From Gracilimonas sp017641085 (GTDB lineage Bacteria; Bacteroidota; Rhodothermia; Balneolales; Balneolaceae): a stretch of DNA of 64,000 nucleotides. The translations under genes were made by a program, and so were the position numbers. Positions 53,861-62,058 of the stretch are shown here, one piece after another. The notes beneath the pieces are model-generated. The model did no database searches, was not told the origin of the DNA, and worked only from the letters and a program-made list of their open reading frames with translations. The DNA lies in assembly GCF_046115515.1 (NCBI RefSeq), contig NZ_CP175953.1. One strand, written 5' to 3'. Each line of letters begins with the position of its first letter. Within the stretch, counting starts at the first letter, position 1.

Positions 53861-55750
53861 ATGAACCGTGAACTGCTTAAATATTTTGATAAATTATCAG
53901 ATCAAACTTTTTTGGTCAACAGACTGGCAGTTTCTCTGTACCTAGAACTGAACAAGTTAGAAGTACAAAAAAACAGCTTTTTAAAATCTCTTCGTATATC
54001 CAAATCAGAAATTGAGGAGTTTACTATATATAGAGAAATTAGAAATTTAGTTTGTAGTTCTGATAAATTCACTTTGACAGCTTTGATCCATCTTTTTGAA
54101 AAATCTGTACCTGAAAAAGATCGAACTATAAATGGAGTTGTCTATACTCCTGATTTCATAAAAGAATTTATTGTTGGAAATGCTATAAGTGAAATTGAAT
54201 TAGAACTTGAAAATGTATTGACTGCAGATATTTCGTGTGGTTGTGGTGGATTTTTAATTACTCTCGCAAGAGCTATAAGAAAGGAATCCAACAAAAGCTA
54301 CAAGGATATAATTAAAGATAATTTATATGGTCTGGACATAACGGGGTACAGTATTGAGCGGACCAAAATTTTGCTTTCCCTTTTGGCTGTTTCAGAAGGA
54401 GAAGATGAAGAATATTTCGAGTTTAATCTTTTTGTTGGAAATGCTCTTGAATTTGATTGGTTTGAAAATGTAGCAAAAATCAATAATAATGGTGGTTTTG
54501 ATCTGATTTTAGGTAATCCTCCTTATGTAACTAAAAGAAACATGGATGAGGAGAATAAAAGTTTACTTAATAAGTGGTCTGTAACCCAAATTGGAAATAC
54601 TGATCTTTATATACCTTTCTTTGAAATAGGCCTGAAATTTCTTTCTGATAATGGATGTCTTGGTTATATAACAGTGAATAGCTTTTTTCGAAGTCTAAAC
54701 GCTCGTTATTTACGCAAATTATTTCAGAAGAATAAGCAATATCTCAAAATAATTGATTTTGGGGATGAGCCACTTTTTGGATCTAGGTCAACTTATTCAT
54801 GTATATGTTTTGCAAAAAAAGAAATAGCAGAAAATATTCAAGCAGTTAAAACTACAAGTAAGGAGTTAAAATCCACATCAAAACTAAATTATGAACTAAT
54901 CTCATACAGTGAATTAGATTGGGAAAGAGGATGGTTATTGATAAATGGACAAGTTGCAAAAAACCTAGATAATATTGAAAACACTGGCACTCAGCTTGGT
55001 AAAAAATATACCATTAAAGGAGGGTTTGCTACCTTAAAGAATGATTTATATGTATTTCAGCCGATAAAAGAAGATGATCAGTATTTCTATCGTAAATGTA
55101 AGGGAAAAGAAATAGCTATAGAAAAAGGTATATGCAGACTTGCAGTAAATCCAAATAGGATAAAAAATAAGGAAGAGATAATATCTAAAGGGGAACAAAT
55201 TATATTCCCTTATAAAGGAAATGGTGAAGGAATTGAAATACTTGCTGAAAAAGAGTTTGAAACAAATTTTCCCAAAGCGTATTCTTTTTTATTGTCAAAG
55301 AAGGATGAATTATTTAGTCGAGACAAGGGGAAAGGCAAAAATTATGATGTTTGGTATCAATTCGGTAGAAGTCAATCAATTGCAGACAAGGGTCTTAAAT
55401 TATTATACCCACATATATGTAAAGAACCCCACTTTATACTCTGTGAGATGAAAGGTTTACTTTTTTATAATGGGCATGCATTTTATTCAGACTCTAAAAA
55501 AGAATTACTTGTTTTAAAGAAAATTTTAGAGTCTGAAGTTTTCAAGTACTATTTAAAATACTCCAGTCGAAACTACTCAGGGGATTATATCAGTCTTTCA
55601 AAAAATTATATTAAACATTTTGGAGTCTGTAACCTTGATGATGAAGAATCGAAATGGCTACTACTAACAGATGATAAAGCTGAAATCGATTTATTTTTAA
55701 AAGATAAATATGGCTTAATTTATGATCAAAAGGTTAGGCTAAGTGCTTAA
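53861..55750 (+). CDS. Eco57I/TaqI-like N6-adenine DNA methyltransferase
   Basis: A 629-aa gamma-class enzyme. Motif X GVVYTP (92-97), motif I ADISCGCGGF (122-131), GLDI (157-160) and catalytic NPPY (219-222) are in order. About 350-629 resembles a TaqI-type target-recognition domain. The N-terminal 90 residues are helical and carry no PD-(D/E)xK nuclease motif that I can see. So it methylates DNA but does not obviously cut it. It is last of the four-gene operon; the cutting or killing activity, if any, would have to come from another subunit. Confidence 0.87.
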   Translation: MNRELLKYFDKLSDQTFLVNRLAVSLYLELNKLEVQKNSFLKSLRISKSEIEEFTIYREIRNLVCSSDKFTLTALIHLFEKSVPEKDRTINGVVYTPDFIKEFIVGNAISEIELELENVLTADISCGCGGFLITLARAIRKESNKSYKDIIKDNLYGLDITGYSIERTKILLSLLAVSEGEDEEYFEFNLFVGNALEFDWFENVAKINNNGGFDLILGNPPYVTKRNMDEENKSLLNKWSVTQIGNTDLYIPFFEIGLKFLSDNGCLGYITVNSFFRSLNARYLRKLFQKNKQYLKIIDFGDEPLFGSRSTYSCICFAKKEIAENIQAVKTTSKELKSTSKLNYELISYSELDWERGWLLINGQVAKNLDNIENTGTQLGKKYTIKGGFATLKNDLYVFQPIKEDDQYFYRKCKGKEIAIEKGICRLAVNPNRIKNKEEIISKGEQIIFPYKGNGEGIEILAEKEFETNFPKAYSFLLSKKDELFSRDKGKGKNYDVWYQFGRSQSIADKGLKLLYPHICKEPHFILCEMKGLLFYNGHAFYSDSKKELLVLKKILESEVFKYYLKYSSRNYSGDYISLSKNYIKHFGVCNLDDEESKWLLLTDDKAEIDLFLKDKYGLIYDQKVRLSA

Positions 55751-55837
55751 TTATATATCTAACTCAGATCTCTTCAGCAGTTACCAAAAAATTTTTCATA
55801 ATTTTTTCATAAAAAAGAAAAGACCAAGCTTCTCTTT

Positions 55838-56110
55838 TTACATCATTCGGCTTTTTCGTTTTACTGGTTTCTTTTTTGTGTCATATTGGCTTATAAAGGA
55901 GTATATCCAGATTCCAATAACGGGAATCATAAATAAGACAAAATATCCTAGATTGTTGTACCAGGATACTTCAGATGTTTTAACTACTAAACTGCCTCCT
56001 TCCATCCAGGCATCACCAATTTGACGGCCATTATCTGCTGGGATAATTATCCAGATGCCAATGATTGTCCAAATTACCGTGAAGACAATTTTAAGTGTTT
56101 TGTTTTTCAT
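55838..56110 (-). CDS. Small membrane protein of unknown function
   Basis: A 90-aa protein with two hydrophobic helices (about residues 7-24 and 55-73) and a basic C-terminus (KKKPVKRKSRMM). No family recognised. Convergent with the methyltransferase gene and 23 bp after the 150-aa secreted-protein gene, so it likely belongs to that minus-strand set. Confidence 0.65.
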   Translation of the reverse strand: MKNKTLKIVFTVIWTIIGIWIIIPADNGRQIGDAWMEGGSLVVKTSEVSWYNNLGYFVLFMIPVIGIWIYSFISQYDTKKKPVKRKSRMM

Positions 56111-56132
56111 GTCTTTTGGTTTTGAGTATGAA

Positions 56133-56585
56133 TTAAAGTTTACTACTCATGATATTAAATATGGCAGTTTTCGTGTCTTTACTATAAAGGACTAGGCACA
56201 TTGCTCTTTGATACATATCAGATGCATTCAAAATGATTAGTGTTAAAAGTTCACCATCTTCATCAGACCACCCGCTAACAGCATTAATCATGTCGTTATC
56301 ATTAGTTACCATCCGGTTTACTGTATTGCGAAAAGTCTCTTTTCTTATATATTCTCTAAAGGTAAGTTTTATGTAATCTCCCTTTTTCCCGGTTGACATT
56401 GTCTTCCTTTGAGGAACGCTAATAACGCTTCCTTCAAAAGAAGACCATACTTGGTTGGCTAATTTTCTTCCTAGTGAAGCGTGTTCGGAAGTTATGTCTA
56501 TGGGCGACTGGGCAGTTGCTGACAATGTTCCCGTCATTAAAGCTGCAAGAATAAGGAGAGGGATATATTTTTGATAGCTTCTCAT
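56133..56585 (-). CDS. Secreted protein of unknown function
   Basis: About 150 residues. The ATG at 56585 starts a clear signal peptide (MRSYQKYIPLLILAALMTG, cleavage near SATAQ); the frame is open upstream but that part lacks signal-peptide character. The mature part is mixed alpha/beta and not recognised. It begins 1 bp after the stop of the 138-aa gene, so both are on one transcript. Confidence 0.7.
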   Translation of the reverse strand: MRSYQKYIPLLILAALMTGTLSATAQSPIDITSEHASLGRKLANQVWSSFEGSVISVPQRKTMSTGKKGDYIKLTFREYIRKETFRNTVNRMVTNDNDMINAVSGWSDEDGELLTLIILNASDMYQRAMCLVLYSKDTKTAIFNIMSSKL

Positions 56586-56586
56586 G

Positions 56587-57003
56587 TCAGCGTATTTGGA
56601 ATTGCCAAGAGAATGAAGCCTCAAAACATCTCAGTATTATTTGCTCGTTTCTATCCTGAGCACCTAGAACAAAGACACAGTTCTTTATGAGACCTTCAAA
56701 TAACTTCCCCTTATAAGTGGCGCCAATTCTGATTAATTCGACAGATTGTTCGCCGTTATAGTAGGTAAGTGTAGAAGGAATTAGTTCATACTCTTCTTTT
56801 GTGTCATCGGCCGTTATGAAGTAAGCACTTTTAAACTCTTCTTTGTCTATATAGAAATGGGTAAATGGGTTCCGTTCGACACTAGATGAACCATCATCAT
56901 TTAGGAAGGTACAATAATCTCCCAATGTGAACTTTTGCATTTGTGCTTCAGCAGTGATCGTTGAAGCAATCATGATTAGTAGAGTAAAGGTTATATATCT
57001 CAT
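56587..57003 (-). CDS. Secreted protein of unknown function
   Basis: About 138 residues. The ATG at 57003 gives a signal peptide (MRYITFTLLIMIASTITAEA). The mature domain is beta-rich with two Cys (NCVFVLG, LRCFEA). No family recognised. First gene of a three-gene minus-strand unit and divergent from the XRE regulator, with two palindromes in the 78-bp gap that could control it. Confidence 0.7.
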   Translation of the reverse strand: MRYITFTLLIMIASTITAEAQMQKFTLGDYCTFLNDDGSSSVERNPFTHFYIDKEEFKSAYFITADDTKEEYELIPSTLTYYNGEQSVELIRIGATYKGKLFEGLIKNCVFVLGAQDRNEQIILRCFEASFSWQFQIR

Positions 57004-57032
57004 GGTTTTAGCGATATGGTTAGGATTAATAT

Positions 57033-57048
57033 CCATACTATAGTATGG
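57033..57048. promoter_or_regulatory. Perfect 16-bp palindrome, likely operator
   Basis: CCATACTATAGTATGG is a perfect palindrome centred between the divergent starts of the secreted-protein operon (57003) and the XRE regulator (57082). This is where an XRE-type repressor dimer would sit to control both. Confidence 0.6.
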
Positions 57049-57068
57049 TAAGTCAAGATTAAAATTCC

Positions 57069-57086
57069 TGCATGTTTCAGCATGCA
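57069..57086. promoter_or_regulatory. TGCATG-N6-CATGCA inverted repeat over the XRE start codon
   Basis: The repeat overlaps the ATG at 57082. A protein or RNA hairpin here would block translation or transcription of the regulator, fitting autoregulation. Confidence 0.45.
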
Positions 57087-57321
57087 TAAAAAGGAAGACA
57101 TACAGCAGGCTTTAGCGCTTATCATTAAGCGACATCGAGAAAGGAAGGGTCTATCTCAATTTGAACTAGCGATGGAAAGTGAACTCCATCGTACTATGGT
57201 TGAGTTTATTGAGAGAAGAAAAAGAATGCCGACGATTCACACTTTTATGAAATTGTCTGGGGCTTTATCAGTGAGTGCAGCTGAGCTAATGAAGGAATTA
57301 GAGGAAGAGCTTAGTGAATAA
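57082..57321 (+). CDS. XRE-family helix-turn-helix regulator
   Basis: A 79-aa protein consisting of one Cro/CI-type HTH: KRHRERKGLSQFELAMESEL and MVEFIERRKRMPTIHTFMKL. Small size fits plasmid or phage repressors. Divergent from a three-gene operon with palindromes in between, so it likely represses that operon and itself. Confidence 0.9.
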   Translation: MHKKEDIQQALALIIKRHRERKGLSQFELAMESELHRTMVEFIERRKRMPTIHTFMKLSGALSVSAAELMKELEEELSE

Positions 57322-57356
57322 TTGAAAGGCACCCAGATTAGGCACCTTTTTTAGAG

Positions 57357-57659
57357 TTAATCTTTTTTCTTGTTATGACTTCCAATAACTGCTGTATCAA
57401 TTGTGTTTACTGAATCCATGATACGATCAATTAATGGACAGTCTTCGGAATGGCCAGCATTTAATGCGTCATTACACACACCTCCAAGTAAAACTCTAAG
57501 ATTATCAAAGAGCTCTACTAAAGCATCTTGTTGTGCTTGTGAAGTAAGCAAGTATGATCTAAGTACATAGATCACCATTTCTAAGCTTCTCAATTTGAGC
57601 TCAATTTGATCCACACTCAAAGGTGGATTTATGTTTTTTGGTTTTTTGTTCTTTTTCAT
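57357..57659 (-). CDS. Small Lys-rich protein of unknown function
   Basis: About 100 residues. Lys-rich N-terminus (MKKNKKPKNINPP), then helical sequence (VDQIELKLRSLEMVIYVLRS, SQAQQDALVELFDNLRVLLG). No family recognised. I chose ATG 57659 over an in-frame TTG two codons earlier. Convergent with the XRE gene. The 260 bp upstream to 57920 are AT-rich, with no further gene seen apart from the terminator at 57881. Confidence 0.65.
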   Translation of the reverse strand: MKKNKKPKNINPPLSVDQIELKLRSLEMVIYVLRSYLLTSQAQQDALVELFDNLRVLLGGVCNDALNAGHSEDCPLIDRIMDSVNTIDTAVIGSHNKKKD

Positions 57660-57880
57660 TGACAATAATTATTGTTAAAAATTACAGCTATGAATCTTAC
57701 AAAGTCGAAGAATCGGGTATGCTTTGCTTTTAGCGATTCATTGCATTACGTTTCATGAAATTACATAAAGTACTATTATTATGTAACTTAAGTAAATATA
57801 ATTATTTTTAAGTTTATTGTGAATTATTATCCCTAGCAGAATGCTTATTTCAACACGCTTGGTTTCCACAACATGAATTA

Positions 57881-57907
57881 AAGAGGAAGAGCACTGCTCT
57901 TCCTCTT
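57881..57907. terminator. Terminator hairpin after the SSB-like gene
   Basis: AAGAGGAAGAGC (57881-57892) pairs perfectly with GCTCTTCCTCTT (57896-57907) around a 3-base loop. It is 13 bp past the minus-strand stop at 57921. The T-run is short on both sides, so it may act in both directions. Confidence 0.75.
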
Positions 57908-57920
57908 ATTTATTAATTAA

Positions 57921-58451
57921 TCAGTCACTCACTTCCTCAGCAATCGTGTCGGCCGCTTTGCTATACTCTTCAGGAGTTTTGTAATCCGGCCGGTCAATGG
58001 CCCGGATATAGTCCCCGGAAGGTTTAAGTGCAAAGTAGCTGATCTCTCCGGTAGCTGAGTCCTTATAGGGGAGAACTGACTCAATATTTGCGAAGGTGCG
58101 TTCCTCTACTTCATTATGGACCACCAGAATCTGGCAGCTCATTCCGATGTAGTACTCAAGGTCAACGCCTTCTTGAAGTTCCCGAGGAAGAAACTTGTCT
58201 CCCCTGAAGCGCTCCAGGTCCTTTCGGAGGTTACTTTTTTCATGTAGGCTCCACGTGTAGCGTTTACTTAAAATGAAGGTTTTGTCCTCCTCGGCTTTCT
58301 CTTGGGTTTCAAATATGAGTGATAACTTGTGTTTGCTACCCCACGGTGAGGACTGCTCGCCCAGATCGACGGCATCAACCAAAACGGCAGGATGCAGCCC
58401 TTCCGGGCAGAGTGGATACTCTGAGGGGTCTTCTTTTACGATAAATGGCAT
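57921..58451 (-). CDS. Phage-type protein, possibly single-strand DNA-binding
   Basis: About 176 residues. The pattern KRYTWSLHEKSNLRKDLERF and YYIGMSCQILVVHNE recalls a family of phage replication/recombination proteins found beside YqaJ nucleases, thought to have an OB-like fold. ATG 58451 is preferred; an upstream extension overlaps the YqaJ gene and is proline- and serine-rich. It is the last gene of the recombination operon. Confidence 0.6.
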   Translation of the reverse strand: MPFIVKEDPSEYPLCPEGLHPAVLVDAVDLGEQSSPWGSKHKLSLIFETQEKAEEDKTFILSKRYTWSLHEKSNLRKDLERFRGDKFLPRELQEGVDLEYYIGMSCQILVVHNEVEERTFANIESVLPYKDSATGEISYFALKPSGDYIRAIDRPDYKTPEEYSKAADTIAEEVSD

Positions 58452-58464
58452 GTGGCCTCCTTTG

Positions 58465-59394
58465 TTATTTGACGGTAAACCGCCGGGTTGTGATTGGTTT
58501 GGTGAATTCTCGATACAATTTGGGGTGGGCTTCCCGAAACGCTTTGGTGTCCAGCCGGTGCTGCGTGGAACTCTTCCACTGGATAAGGTCACGCCCGGCA
58601 AGTACCATACGCTCAGCGTCCTCCATTCTTACTTTGAGCTTGGTCTTCAGGTCTTCTTCCATGGCTTCAAGATCGGCTTTGCGATCCCGAACTTTTAGCA
58701 GCTCCTGATAGAGGGCATATCCGGCCGGGGTGACTTCTACCGTAGCTCCATCAGAGGAATCCGGATAGAGGAGTAGGGCATCTTCCCCGTTGATTGGTTG
58801 GGGTCTTTGGCCTTCGCCCTCCATATACGTTTTCCACCATTCGACAAGTTTGGAAGTCATGTCCTCGATTAGCTCGTAGTCGGGCTCAATGATTTGTGGC
58901 TCTAGGAACTCGCACGTGTCCCTAAAATACACTTGGAGGAAGCATTTTTTATAAGATGTGATACCCAAATAGTGTTGTACTTGGAGATACCATTCTCTGG
59001 GTAGTTCCCCATCCAAAGACGAAATTCTGTGGCTGGTTGTTGTTTTCAGCTCGAGTACAGCTGTAGAGTCCAAGCCTTTTCCAGCCAAGACTTGTCTGTC
59101 TATATTGGCTTTCAAAAAGTGATGCTTGGGACTTGTAAATGGCTGATTCACCCGGCGCGTCTTAAGGCCGGTTTCTTGTTCGAAGTGAGCAGCCAGCTGG
59201 GGTTCGAAGTAATGCCCAAAATTCATAATGGGATCATCTTCAATAGGTGGGAAAATGCCTTTCTTGCGCATCCAAATTTGCAGTGGAGTACTGTACTGTG
59301 ACTCACCAAGTATGGCTGGACAGTCACTTCCGCCTATATAGCTGGATCTATTTAGAGTCCATTCGATTGACGGCTTTAGTTCAGTTAGATTCAT
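58465..59394 (-). CDS. YqaJ-family (lambda-exonuclease-like) recombination nuclease
   Basis: A 309-aa protein. SSYIGGSDCPAILGESQYST is the typical YqaJ N-terminus. The PD-(D/E)xK core is visible as the Asp in LKANIDRQV and AVLELKTTTSH (ExK), with QVQHYLGI following. These nucleases resect double-strand ends in phage recombination. A C-terminal coiled coil (KVRDRKADLEAMEEDLKTKL) is present. It lies upstream of the SSB-like gene (13-bp gap). Confidence 0.9.
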   Translation of the reverse strand: MNLTELKPSIEWTLNRSSYIGGSDCPAILGESQYSTPLQIWMRKKGIFPPIEDDPIMNFGHYFEPQLAAHFEQETGLKTRRVNQPFTSPKHHFLKANIDRQVLAGKGLDSTAVLELKTTTSHRISSLDGELPREWYLQVQHYLGITSYKKCFLQVYFRDTCEFLEPQIIEPDYELIEDMTSKLVEWWKTYMEGEGQRPQPINGEDALLLYPDSSDGATVEVTPAGYALYQELLKVRDRKADLEAMEEDLKTKLKVRMEDAERMVLAGRDLIQWKSSTQHRLDTKAFREAHPKLYREFTKPITTRRFTVK

Positions 59395-59429
59395 AGTTCA
59401 GTGGTTTAGTGATGAAAATTATTAGAAAT

Positions 59430-59463
59430 AAAAAAAGCCCTCAGTTTTTAGTCTGAAGGCTTT
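59430..59463 (-). terminator. Terminator overlapping the end of the 43-aa gene
   Basis: On the minus strand AAAGCCTTCAG pairs with CTGAGGGCTTT (one wobble) around an 8-base loop and runs into Ts. It overlaps the stop codon at 59448-59450. It should separate the DUF932 transcript from the YqaJ transcript or attenuate the latter. Confidence 0.8.
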
Positions 59464-59579
59464 CGATTATTGGTTGATTTGTTCTTTCTGCGATGCTCTA
59501 TCCAGGCGGCAAAGAGCAATACGGCCAGTTCTTTGGATAGCTCACCCAGGATCAGGATGAGCCGTTCTATTTTTGCCAT
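59448..59579 (-). CDS. 43-residue protein with one hydrophobic helix
   Basis: Reads MAKIERLILILGELSKELAV, then LLFAAWIEHRRKNKSTNNR, ending SD. An amphipathic or membrane helix and a basic tail. It begins 2 bp after the stop of the DUF932 gene, and its end is built into the terminator stem. No family recognised. The coding call rests on spacing and its clean frame. Confidence 0.5.
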   Translation of the reverse strand: MAKIERLILILGELSKELAVLLFAAWIEHRRKNKSTNNRKPSD

Positions 59580-59581
59580 GA

Positions 59582-60325
59582 TTAGTTCAGATACAGCCCT
59601 TTTGTGATTTTATGAAGAGCGCTATGGCGTTGAATGATTTGATGTACTGGTGAGCTCTTCAGAGCTTCAGTCGCACAATTATATCCAGCCCAGAGTGTGT
59701 CTACTTGGAATTCTTCATGGGAAGGTTTCCAGAGTTCTTTGTAAGCTGCTGAAGACTGAGTGGCGGATAGAATACCTTCTCCAGTAAGCAAGCCGATGAA
59801 CTCGTACTTCTCTTTCTGGCTCATTGTTCGGTTCTTCATGGCCTCCACATCCTGACTGATCTGATCAAAGTTATGCTGGCTTTTGTAGATGGCAGTTACG
59901 ATCTGATCGTGCAGATCTTCGTGCATGTCTTCGCCTTGATGCTTCCTCATGACTTTGATGTCCCCGGAAAATACGAGGTTATCACAGACAAGAACCGAAC
60001 TGCCCACAACGAGACCGGCGCTCATCGTTTTGTTGTAACTATTCCGCAATCCAATTGCGACTTTGAGCTCTTCATCAGGGCCGGGGTTAATTTTTCGGAA
60101 ACTGATAACTCCGAACATTTTTTGCCCGTCAGAACTGAGGGCATAGGAGTCCCCATCAAAGCGATAGCCCTTTAGCAGGTCAGAGGCAATGGTGAGAATG
60201 TTTACTGCAAAATCATAATGATTAAGCGGGGTATAAGATTTTGTTTTTTCGGGCTCCGGGATGGTAAGAAGCTGTTCTAATGAACAGCGCTGGGAACCGC
60301 ACTGGGTTAGTAATTGAGAATTCAT
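59582..60325 (-). CDS. DUF932-family phage/plasmid-like protein
   Basis: A 247-aa protein. GLRNSYNKTMSAGLVVGSSV and VCDNLVFSGDIKVMRKHQ are the family's core. DUF932 genes occur in phages and integrative elements; the function is not established. First gene of the minus-strand unit that continues with the 43-aa and recombination genes. Confidence 0.85.
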   Translation of the reverse strand: MNSQLLTQCGSQRCSLEQLLTIPEPEKTKSYTPLNHYDFAVNILTIASDLLKGYRFDGDSYALSSDGQKMFGVISFRKINPGPDEELKVAIGLRNSYNKTMSAGLVVGSSVLVCDNLVFSGDIKVMRKHQGEDMHEDLHDQIVTAIYKSQHNFDQISQDVEAMKNRTMSQKEKYEFIGLLTGEGILSATQSSAAYKELWKPSHEEFQVDTLWAGYNCATEALKSSPVHQIIQRHSALHKITKGLYLN

Positions 60326-60429
60326 AGTGATTGGGATTAAGAATTAGTGTTTATATCAACACTTTTCTTATACCCAAAAAAAAAAGTCCTTAGTTACTAG
60401 CTATAGATAGTTAAGAAATTATTTGATGG

Positions 60430-61248
60430 TCAGCCGTTGAGATTAAAATCATCAGCACTAATTTGGTCATTCAACTCATTAATAAGTACAGTATCAGGTT
60501 TATCTCCTTTATACTGTACAATCATGTCTGCAACAAAGATAAAGTTAAATGTATTTTCACTTGACTCGACAATGTCTTCTTTTATGGAAATATCATCATA
60601 TCTAACCTTTAGTGGTTTATCTGAAATACTTTCGACAATGACTCTGTCTCCAGTACCTGTTTTAATATTTTTTCTGATTTGGTGAAATCTAAATGGTTCG
60701 TTTTCTAATGTTTCAGAAGACTTTTCGTTTAAAATCTTTTTTGTTTCTTTAGCACGATTAGATATTAAGTTTGCATCTTGACTAGAAAATGAATCCTGAT
60801 AGTTGTTAACAATAACATCTCCATTCATTACAAAATAGTTTATTGAACTTGAATTATCTTTAGTAACAGGTTGTACTATTTTTTCTACATTAGTACATAC
60901 GTTCTTATTTATATTATTTTCTATTGCTTTGTCTCTAGTTGGTAAAGCTTCTTTAAAGAAATCAAAAGCTGTTTTTAAATTTTCGAACAGCCTAACTATG
61001 CCAACCTCTGCTATCAATGGGTAGCTTGCAGCGACAGCTGGAACCAGCTCTTGAATAGCTACTTCTAAGGAACCTTTCTTAACATCACTAATAACTAGTA
61101 CGTTATCGTCTATAAACCTAGAATATTGGTCGTTATATGCCTTTAATAGATCCGAAACTTCGTTCACTGTGAAAATTTCGCCTTCATAACGAATTTTTAA
61201 AGAAAGAGGCTTTTCCAAATTGACCTCACTTTTATCTATTGTACCCAT
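60430..61248 (-). CDS. Conserved-looking protein of unknown function
   Basis: A 272-aa acidic, mostly soluble protein. The N-terminal half includes a helical stretch with LVPAVAASYPLIAEVGIVRL; the C-terminal half is beta-rich (GDRVIVESISDKPLKVRYDD). AT-rich like the defence operon. No family recognised. The 250 bp upstream (61249-61501) hold only AT-rich DNA and a small GGCTCTAAAGCC hairpin near 61464-61476. Confidence 0.65.
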   Translation of the reverse strand: MGTIDKSEVNLEKPLSLKIRYEGEIFTVNEVSDLLKAYNDQYSRFIDDNVLVISDVKKGSLEVAIQELVPAVAASYPLIAEVGIVRLFENLKTAFDFFKEALPTRDKAIENNINKNVCTNVEKIVQPVTKDNSSSINYFVMNGDVIVNNYQDSFSSQDANLISNRAKETKKILNEKSSETLENEPFRFHQIRKNIKTGTGDRVIVESISDKPLKVRYDDISIKEDIVESSENTFNFIFVADMIVQYKGDKPDTVLINELNDQISADDFNLNG

Positions 61249-61501
61249 ACTTACTATTTTTATTTTATTCTAAATGGCTGTTTTCTAATAAAATGAATTA
61301 ATTATTTAAAAACCATATGTAAATTTTAATAAGTTTCCATTCCAGCGGACTTTCCCAAAATCTGAAACTGATGTTCCTTCATAGTAAAAAGATTTAAAAA
61401 AAATAGACACCTCATCAATGCTGAATAGAGACTTGAATTAATTCGGTATAAGAACAGTGAAGGCTCTAAAGCCTTAACAAATCTTAACCAACCCCACCAA
61501 T

Positions 61502-61948
61502 ATGCAAGCAACAGTTGCAGAAGTATCTCTCAAATACTCCTCCCAGATGTCCTATGATGAGATGCCCACCATCACCTCCCCAGAAGAAGCCGCAAAGTTT
61601 CTTCGTGGAATATTTGACCCCGATACCATCGAGCTCCGGGAAGAGTTTTATATCGTCCTTCTCAGCAATACCAAGCAAGTGCTTGGTTATTCAAAGGTCT
61701 CGATTGGAACCATGACAGGTACGTTAGTACAACCATTAACCGTCTTTCAAACTGCGATTCTTGGAAATGCAAATTCCATTCTCGTATCTCATAATCACCC
61801 ATCTGGAAATCTTAAAGCTTCCAATAGTGATATAAGCTTAAGTAAGAGACTCAGAGATGCAGGAAAGTTATTAGGCATAGAACTGGTCGATCACATTATC
61901 CTAACCAAAGAATCCTACACATCAATGAAAGAGCTTGGATTGTTTTAA
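61502..61948 (+). CDS. RadC-like JAB-domain protein
   Basis: A 148-aa MPN+ (JAB1) domain: VSHNHPSGNLKASNSD is the metal motif (HxHPSG...D), then LGIELVDHIILTKESYTSM. It lacks the N-terminal HhH part of full RadC. Short RadC proteins are common on integrative elements and are suspected to be involved in recombination or anti-restriction. A terminator overlaps its stop codon. Confidence 0.9.
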   Translation: MQATVAEVSLKYSSQMSYDEMPTITSPEEAAKFLRGIFDPDTIELREEFYIVLLSNTKQVLGYSKVSIGTMTGTLVQPLTVFQTAILGNANSILVSHNHPSGNLKASNSDISLSKRLRDAGKLLGIELVDHIILTKESYTSMKELGLF

Positions 61949-61972
61949 AGAGAGCGGTTTGCTCTCTTTTTT
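61947..61972 (+). terminator. Intrinsic terminator after radC
   Basis: AAAGAGAGC (61947-61955) pairs with GCTCTCTTT (61961-61969) and ends in Ts. The stem starts inside the stop codon. Confidence 0.88.
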
Positions 61973-62058
61973 AGATTAGAATTGAAATTCTACTGTAAGG
62001 ATTCACTTTGAAATCGCTCTAACTGTTGATAACCAATAACAATAAACATGGAGCACTT

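Noticed and set aside
55743..56024. Plus-strand 93-residue open frame after the methyltransferase
   Set aside because: It is antisense to a more convincing two-helix membrane protein on the minus strand and has low-complexity Phe/Lys content.
57357..57659. Antitoxin partner for the XRE regulator
   Set aside because: It is convergent, not co-directional, and has no toxin or antitoxin features that I can see.
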